Positions 59,257-64,000 of a DNA stretch of 64,000 nt are shown here, in pieces (the stretch's first letter is position 1; each line of letters begins with the position of its first letter). The stretch lies in contig NZ_CAMDRE010000002.1 of NCBI RefSeq assembly GCF_945906775.1, positions 744,001 to 808,000 of the forward strand, read 5' to 3'. The position numbers and the translations under genes were made by a program. The DNA is from Citrobacter sp. Marseille-Q6884. Lineage in GTDB: Bacteria > Pseudomonadota > Gammaproteobacteria > Enterobacterales > Enterobacteriaceae. Under the pieces are notes generated by a model, which saw only the letters and a list, made by a program, of their open reading frames with translations, was not told the DNA's origin and did no database searches.

Positions 59257-59979
59257 ATGCAGGATCAAGATTTCTTCACCTGGCGACGGAGCATGCTGTT
59301 ACGCTTTCAGGAAATGGCGACGGCAGAGGATGTCTATAATGAATTACAGCACCAGACGCAACATCTGGAGTTCGATTTTTACGCACTCTGTGTCCGTCAT
59401 CCCGTCCCGTTCACCCGACCCAAAACGTCATTCCACACGACGTATCCCAAAGCTTGGGTCGCGCATTATCAATCGGAAAACTATTTCGCTATCGACCCGG
59501 TTCTGAAACCAGAGAATTTCAATCAGGGGCATTTGCCCTGGAATGACTCTTTATTCCGCGATGCTCAGCCACTGTGGGATGCCGCGCGTAATCACGGTTT
59601 ACGTAAGGGGATGACGCAATGCTTAATGTTGCCAAACCGGGCGTTAGGCTTTTTATCCGTCTCGCGTGCGAGTGTGCGCAGCAGTCGTTTCGCACAAGAT
59701 GAAATAGAGCTTCGGATGCAATTGCTGGTACGTGAAAGTCTGTCAGTGTTAACGCGGCTGGAAGATGACATGGTCATGGCGCCGGAAATGCGTTTTAGCA
59801 AACGGGAAAAAGAGATTTTAAAATGGACAGCGGAAGGGAAAACGTCTTCAGAGATAGCGATGATTCTGTCGATTTCTGAAAATACCGTTAACTTCCATCA
59901 GAAAAATATGCAGAAGAAGTTTAATGCGCCGAACAAAACACAGATAGCCTGCTACGCGGCAGCAACCGGACTTATCTGA
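59257..59979 (+). CDS. sdiA: SdiA, solo LuxR-type AHL receptor
   Basis: 240 residues. N-terminal autoinducer-binding domain (HLEFDFYALCVRHPVPFTRP; YFAIDPVLKPENF) and C-terminal LuxR HTH (FSKREKEILKWTAEGKTSSE, then IAMILSISENTVNFH). Detects N-acyl homoserine lactones made by other species; no luxI is in the window. A frame starting at 59198 is a shadow. Confidence 0.96.
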   Translation: MQDQDFFTWRRSMLLRFQEMATAEDVYNELQHQTQHLEFDFYALCVRHPVPFTRPKTSFHTTYPKAWVAHYQSENYFAIDPVLKPENFNQGHLPWNDSLFRDAQPLWDAARNHGLRKGMTQCLMLPNRALGFLSVSRASVRSSRFAQDEIELRMQLLVRESLSVLTRLEDDMVMAPEMRFSKREKEILKWTAEGKTSSEIAMILSISENTVNFHQKNMQKKFNAPNKTQIACYAAATGLI

Positions 59980-60008
59980 GTATATTATCGTTCTGAGTGT
60001 CAGACGCA

Positions 60009-60041
60009 AAACCGGCTGAGAGCATCGCTGTCAGCCGGTTT
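60009..60041. terminator. Bidirectional terminator between sdiA and yecF
   Basis: AAACCGGCTGA (60009-60019) pairs with TCAGCCGGTTT (60031-60041). It sits between convergent genes and serves both. Confidence 0.85.
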
Positions 60042-60045
60042 CTTA

Positions 60046-60270
60046 TTACTGACGGTAGGCCTGTTTAATTTGTTTAACAGTGCTGGAAAATACTGCAGCC
60101 TGTGTTTCGTCCTCAATCAGCGAGATCTGTTTTTCCATCTTAAGAATCACGCGTCCTGCATCAGCTTGTCCCATTGCCTGCAGCATCAGCGTTAACATGG
60201 CTTTCAGGCAGGTAACTTCATTAGCCAGTTCTTGGTTATTCTCGGCAGTGGAAAAGTCAGGCGTACTCAT
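60046..60270 (-). CDS. yecF: YecF, DUF2594 protein
   Basis: 74 residues, MSTPDFSTAENNQELANEVT. A conserved enterobacterial protein of unknown function; mostly helical. Convergent with sdiA. Confidence 0.92.
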   Translation of the reverse strand: MSTPDFSTAENNQELANEVTCLKAMLTLMLQAMGQADAGRVILKMEKQISLIEDETQAAVFSSTVKQIKQAYRQ

Positions 60271-60729
60271 TTATTTTCCTCGTTATGTTTCAATGAAAAA
60301 GTGCGATGGCAAATGTCAAGGCGCGGGAGTATACCATAAGCTTTGCTAAAAATAGGAGTGGTTGTTTTTTGTGCAAGCCAGAGACGGCGGCATTAAAATA
60401 AACAACAAGCGGCAGCGCATATATTTTCCCCATCCTTTGTATATTTTGAGTTTTTTACTCGTTAATTATTGTTACAACTTTTCTCTTCTATTTAGCATTC
60501 CGTGGCTGAATATGAATTTTTTGTCACTATTCTGAAACTGTTATGCAGATATAACCCCGGCAGCAGGCTTTATGCGGTGAAAGTTTCCACGCGTCGTACA
60601 ATCTAATTTCCAAAAACGAGAGCAAAATCGAATGACAAGCGTTTTTTACAATTCAAAGTTGAGATAAAACCCGTTAACATAGGAGAGATTAACCATCGGT
60701 AGCGTTATCCCTATTCTGGAGATATTCCT
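60271..60729. promoter_or_regulatory. Intergenic region upstream of uvrY
   Basis: 459 bp between the divergent yecF and uvrY starts, with several AT-rich blocks (60360-60490 and 60600-60700). It must hold both promoters. I found no ORF with a ribosome binding site, no clear sRNA terminator and no repeat. The uvrY site TATTCC before its TTG start is weak. Confidence 0.6.
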
Positions 60730-61386
60730 TTGATCAACGTTTTTCTTGTTGATGACCACGAACTGGTGCGCGCAGGGATACGACGCATTCTTGAAGATAT
60801 TAAAGGCATTAAAGTTGTCGGCGAAGCGTGCTGCGGTGAAGATGCGGTTAAATGGTGCCGCTCCAATTCCGTAGACGTCGTGCTAATGGACATGAATATG
60901 CCTGGTATTGGGGGGCTTGAAGCAACCCGTAAAATTGCGCGTTCAACGGCTGACATTAAAGTGATCATGCTGACCGTCCATACCGAAAATCCGTTGCCGG
61001 CCAAAGTCATGCAGGCAGGCGCGGCGGGGTACCTCAGTAAAGGGGCGGCGCCTCAGGAAGTGGTTAACGCGATTCGTTCGGTTTTTTCCGGGCAACGTTA
61101 TATTGCATCCGATATCGCCCAGCAGATGGCGCTCAGCCAGATCGAGCCTGAGAAAACGGAAACGCCGTTTGCCAGTTTGTCTGAACGCGAGTTGCAGATT
61201 ATGCTGATGATCACCAAAGGCCAGAAGGTCAATGAGATCTCAGAACAGCTGAATCTCAGTCCTAAAACGGTGAACAGTTACCGCTATCGAATGTTCAGTA
61301 AATTAAACATTCACGGCGACGTTGAGCTGACTCACCTGGCAATTCGCCATGGCCTGTGTAATGCGGAGACATTAACAAGCCAGTGA
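60730..61386 (+). CDS. uvrY: UvrY (SirA), response regulator of BarA
   Basis: 218 residues from a TTG codon, as in E. coli. Receiver domain with phospho-acceptor Asp54 (VVLMDMNMPG), acidic pair Asp8/Asp9, and Lys in YLSKGAAP; LuxR-type HTH (LNLSPKTVNSYRYRMFSKLN). Activates the CsrB/CsrC RNAs in response to BarA. Overlaps uvrC by 4 bp. Confidence 0.96.
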   Translation: MINVFLVDDHELVRAGIRRILEDIKGIKVVGEACCGEDAVKWCRSNSVDVVLMDMNMPGIGGLEATRKIARSTADIKVIMLTVHTENPLPAKVMQAGAAGYLSKGAAPQEVVNAIRSVFSGQRYIASDIAQQMALSQIEPEKTETPFASLSERELQIMLMITKGQKVNEISEQLNLSPKTVNSYRYRMFSKLNIHGDVELTHLAIRHGLCNAETLTSQ

Positions 61387-63215
61387 CCGATCAGTTTGAT
61401 GCAAAAGCTTTCCTGAAAACCGTAACCAGTCAGCCCGGCGTTTATCGCATGTATGATATCGCCGGGACGGTTATCTATGTCGGTAAAGCGAAAGATCTGA
61501 AAAAACGACTTTCCAGCTACTTCCGTAGTAACCTCGCCTCGCGTAAAACCGAAGCGCTGGTGGCGCAAATTCAACAGATTGATGTCACGGTGACGCACAC
61601 CGAAACCGAAGCATTATTGCTCGAGCACAATTACATCAAGCTGTACCAGCCACGCTACAACGTGTTGCTGCGTGACGATAAATCCTATCCGTTTATTTTT
61701 CTCAGTGGCGATACCCATCCGCGTCTGGCGATGCATCGTGGAGCGAAGCATGCCAAAGGCGAGTACTTTGGCCCGTTTCCCAACGGCTATGCCGTGCGCG
61801 AGACGCTGGCGCTGTTGCAGAAAATTTTTCCGATTCGCCAGTGTGAAAATAGCGTTTATCGCAATCGCTCGCGTCCTTGCCTGCAGTACCAGATTGGCCG
61901 TTGCCTCGGTCCCTGTGTGGCGGGGCTGGTGAGCGAGGATGAGTATGCGCAGCAGGTGGATTACGTCCGGTTGTTCTTATCTGGCAAAGACGATCAGGTT
62001 TTAACGCAATTGATCGCCAGGATGGAGAAGGCCAGCCAACAGCTTGAGTTTGAAGAGGCCGCGCGTATCCGCGACCAAATCCAGGCCGTACGCCGCGTAA
62101 CAGAAAAACAGTTTGTGTCTAATACTGGTGATGATCTGGACGTCATCGGTGTGGCGTTTGATGCCGGGATGGCCTGCGTACACGTTCTGTTTATCCGCCA
62201 GGGTAAAGTTTTAGGAAGCCGTAGCTACTTCCCGAAAGTGCCGGGTGGAACGGAACTGGGCGAAGTGGTGGAAACCTTTGTTGGACAATTCTATTTACAG
62301 GGCAGCCAGATGCGCACCTTACCCGGTGAGATCCTGCTTGATTTTAATCTTAGTGATAAGACGCTGCTGGCGGACTCGTTGTCTGAGCTGGCCGGACGGC
62401 GAATCAACGTACAGACGAAACCGCGTGGCGACCGCGCCCGTTACCTGAAGCTGGCGCGTACCAATGCGGCAACCGCGCTAACCACGAAACTGTCACAGCA
62501 GTCCACCATTACGCAACGCCTGACAGCGCTGGCGTCGGTTCTGAAATTACCTGCCGTTAAACGCATGGAGTGTTTTGATATCAGCCACACCATGGGTGAA
62601 CAGACGGTGGCGTCCTGTGTGGTTTTTGATGCGAACGGACCTCTGCGTGCGGAATACCGCCGCTACAACATTACGGGTATTACGCCCGGTGATGATTATG
62701 CCGCGATGAATCAGGTTCTGCGTCGGCGCTACGGTAAGGCGATCGAAGAAAGTAAGATTCCGGACGTTATTCTGATCGATGGTGGTAAAGGCCAGCTAGG
62801 GCAGGCAAAAGCCGTTTTCGCGGAGCTGGATGTCGCGTGGGATAAACAGCACCCGTTACTGCTCGGTGTGGCGAAAGGAGCCGACCGTAAAGCCGGTCTG
62901 GAAACGCTGTTTTTTGAGCCGGAAGGCGAGGGGTTTAGCCTGCCGCCTGATTCGCCGGCATTACACGTTATTCAGCATATTCGCGATGAATCCCACGATC
63001 ATGCCATTAGCGGGCACCGTAAAAAACGGGCGAAAGTGAAAAGCACCAGTACGCTGGAAACGATTGAAGGCGTTGGACCTAAACGCCGGCAGATGTTGTT
63101 AAAGTACATGGGCGGGTTGCAAGGCCTTCGTAACGCGAGTATTGAAGAAATTGCAAAAGTGCCGGGTATTTCGCAAGGTCTGGCAGAAAAGATCTTCTAC
63201 TCGTTGAAACATTAG
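61383..63215 (+). CDS. uvrC: UvrC, excinuclease subunit C
   Basis: 610 residues, standard length, from a GTG codon overlapping the uvrY stop. GIY-YIG nuclease (GVYRMYDIAGTVIYVGKAKD), Cys-rich linker (CLQYQIGRCLGPC), UVR domain (LEFEEAARIRDQIQAVRRVT), RNase H-like C-terminal nuclease with VILIDGGKGQL, and paired helix-hairpin-helix at the end. Makes the two incisions in nucleotide excision repair. Confidence 0.97.
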   Translation: MTDQFDAKAFLKTVTSQPGVYRMYDIAGTVIYVGKAKDLKKRLSSYFRSNLASRKTEALVAQIQQIDVTVTHTETEALLLEHNYIKLYQPRYNVLLRDDKSYPFIFLSGDTHPRLAMHRGAKHAKGEYFGPFPNGYAVRETLALLQKIFPIRQCENSVYRNRSRPCLQYQIGRCLGPCVAGLVSEDEYAQQVDYVRLFLSGKDDQVLTQLIARMEKASQQLEFEEAARIRDQIQAVRRVTEKQFVSNTGDDLDVIGVAFDAGMACVHVLFIRQGKVLGSRSYFPKVPGGTELGEVVETFVGQFYLQGSQMRTLPGEILLDFNLSDKTLLADSLSELAGRRINVQTKPRGDRARYLKLARTNAATALTTKLSQQSTITQRLTALASVLKLPAVKRMECFDISHTMGEQTVASCVVFDANGPLRAEYRRYNITGITPGDDYAAMNQVLRRRYGKAIEESKIPDVILIDGGKGQLGQAKAVFAELDVAWDKQHPLLLGVAKGADRKAGLETLFFEPEGEGFSLPPDSPALHVIQHIRDESHDHAISGHRKKRAKVKSTSTLETIEGVGPKRRQMLLKYMGGLQGLRNASIEEIAKVPGISQGLAEKIFYSLKH

Positions 63216-63270
63216 GCCCTCTGTAGCAACATAGGGGTAATTTCTCTGACAACAGATAGTTATCCGCCCT

Positions 63271-63819
63271 ATGCAATTTAATATCCCTACATTGCTCACG
63301 CTGTTTCGCGTCATTCTGATCCCATTCTTTGTATTGGCGTTTTACCTGCCATTCACCTGGGCACCTTTTGTCTGTGCGCTGATTTTCTGTATCGCGGCGG
63401 TCACTGACTGGTTTGACGGTTTTCTGGCGCGTCGCTGGAACCAGAGCACGCGTTTTGGCGCCTTTTTGGATCCGGTTGCCGATAAGGTGCTGGTGGCTAT
63501 CGCGATGGTGCTGGTGACGGAACACTATCATAGCTGGTGGGTAACATTACCCGCCGCCACGATGATCGCGCGTGAAATCATTATTTCAGCTCTGCGTGAA
63601 TGGATGGCTGAACTCGGCAAGCGCAGCAGCGTGGCAGTCTCCTGGATCGGTAAAGTGAAAACCACATCACAAATGGCGGCGTTAGCATGGCTGTTGTGGC
63701 GTCCGAATATTTGGGTTGAGTACGCCGGGATCGCACTTTTCTTTGTCGCCGCGATACTGACATTATGGTCAATGTTCCAGTATTTGAGCGCTGCACGTGG
63801 AGATTTGCTTGATCAGTGA
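63271..63819 (+). CDS. pgsA: PgsA, phosphatidylglycerophosphate synthase
   Basis: 182 residues, four to five membrane segments. CDP-alcohol phosphotransferase motif DG-x2-AR-x8-G-x3-D-x3-D spans about residues 49-71 (DGFLARRW ... GAFLDPVADK). Makes PGP from CDP-diacylglycerol and glycerol-3-phosphate, the step towards phosphatidylglycerol and cardiolipin. Confidence 0.96.
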   Translation: MQFNIPTLLTLFRVILIPFFVLAFYLPFTWAPFVCALIFCIAAVTDWFDGFLARRWNQSTRFGAFLDPVADKVLVAIAMVLVTEHYHSWWVTLPAATMIAREIIISALREWMAELGKRSSVAVSWIGKVKTTSQMAALAWLLWRPNIWVEYAGIALFFVAAILTLWSMFQYLSAARGDLLDQ

Positions 63820-63869
63820 TCGTTTCGCCGCAAATTTCAGCAAACGATCATCGGTGGTGAAAAATATCG

Positions 63870-63897
63870 TTGACTCATTGCGTCAGGTAAGTAGAAT
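63870..63897 (+). promoter_or_regulatory. Promoter of the glyW tRNA operon
   Basis: TTGACT (63870-63875), 16 bp, TAGAAT (63892-63897), about 73 bp upstream of the mature tRNA end. Close to consensus, as is usual for stable RNA promoters. Confidence 0.75.
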
Positions 63898-63970
63898 GCA
63901 ACGCATCGAACGGCAGCACTGATTGCCAGACGATAACAAAATCAAGTGATTAACAAAGTTACTTGGTGAT

Positions 63971-64000
63971 GCGGGAATAGCTCAGTTGGTAGAGCACGAC
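63971..64000 (+). tRNA. glyW: tRNA-Gly (5' 30 bases; runs off the window)
   Basis: GCGGGAATAGCTCAGTTGGT followed by AGAGCACGAC is the start of the enterobacterial glycine tRNA with GCC anticodon: acceptor strand, complete D-arm. In E. coli pgsA is followed by glyW-cysT-leuZ. The anticodon is beyond the window, so the isotype is inferred from the 5' half and position. Confidence 0.88.

Overview
The window is a piece of an enterobacterial chromosome, most likely Citrobacter or a close relative of Salmonella. The host genes follow the flagellar region III order known from E. coli and Salmonella: fliI-H-G-F | fliE ... yedF-yedE, yedD, amyA, fliT-S-D, fliC, fliB, fliA-fliZ, tcyJ-dcyD-tcyL-tcyN, sdiA, yecF, uvrY-uvrC, pgsA and the start of a glycine tRNA. 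Having fliB points away from E. coli; the genus is inferred from gene content and protein resemblance and was not tested.

A complete-looking P22/lambda-type prophage of about 40.8 kb (4574-45339) splits the flagellar cluster between fliE and yedF. It is bounded by a 12-bp direct repeat (4562-4573 and 45328-45339) that is the last three codons plus stop of fliE, so insertion leaves the FliE protein intact but cuts fliE off from its own terminator (now at 45351-45378).

Prophage layout, left to right. Integration and excision: int, xis (minus strand). Left early operon (minus strand, 6.3-13.6 kb): small proteins, a zinc-finger protein, two methyltransferases (one with a complete second reading frame laid over it), a Rad52-like annealing protein, a large coiled-coil protein and a lambda-type N gene. 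Immunity: pL/OL, cI, OR, cro, nutR, pRE, cII. Right early operon (plus strand): replication initiator with internal iterons, DnaC-like loader, accessory genes, ninB, ninG, a late antiterminator. Late operon: holin, SAR endolysin, nested Rz/Rz1, an HslV-like protein, terminase, P22-type portal/scaffold/coat, tail gp4/gp10/gp26, ejection proteins gp7/gp20/gp16, then a P22 immI locus (mnt, operators, arc, antirepressor), a tailspike and a second receptor-binding candidate.

The parts fit a temperate short-tailed phage using lambda-like transcription control: N with two boxA/boxB sites, a set of 15-bp operators for CI and Cro, a CII-type pRE, and a Q-type late promoter followed by terminators. The most unusual items are the overprinted methyltransferase frame, the fliE attachment site, a tailspike whose catalytic part resembles glycerophosphodiester phosphodiesterases rather than the P22 endorhamnosidase, an HNH gene lying between two broken copies of one small late gene, and a proteasome/HslV-like protein between lysis and packaging.

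All calls come from reading the sequence and remembered family features; no database search was run.
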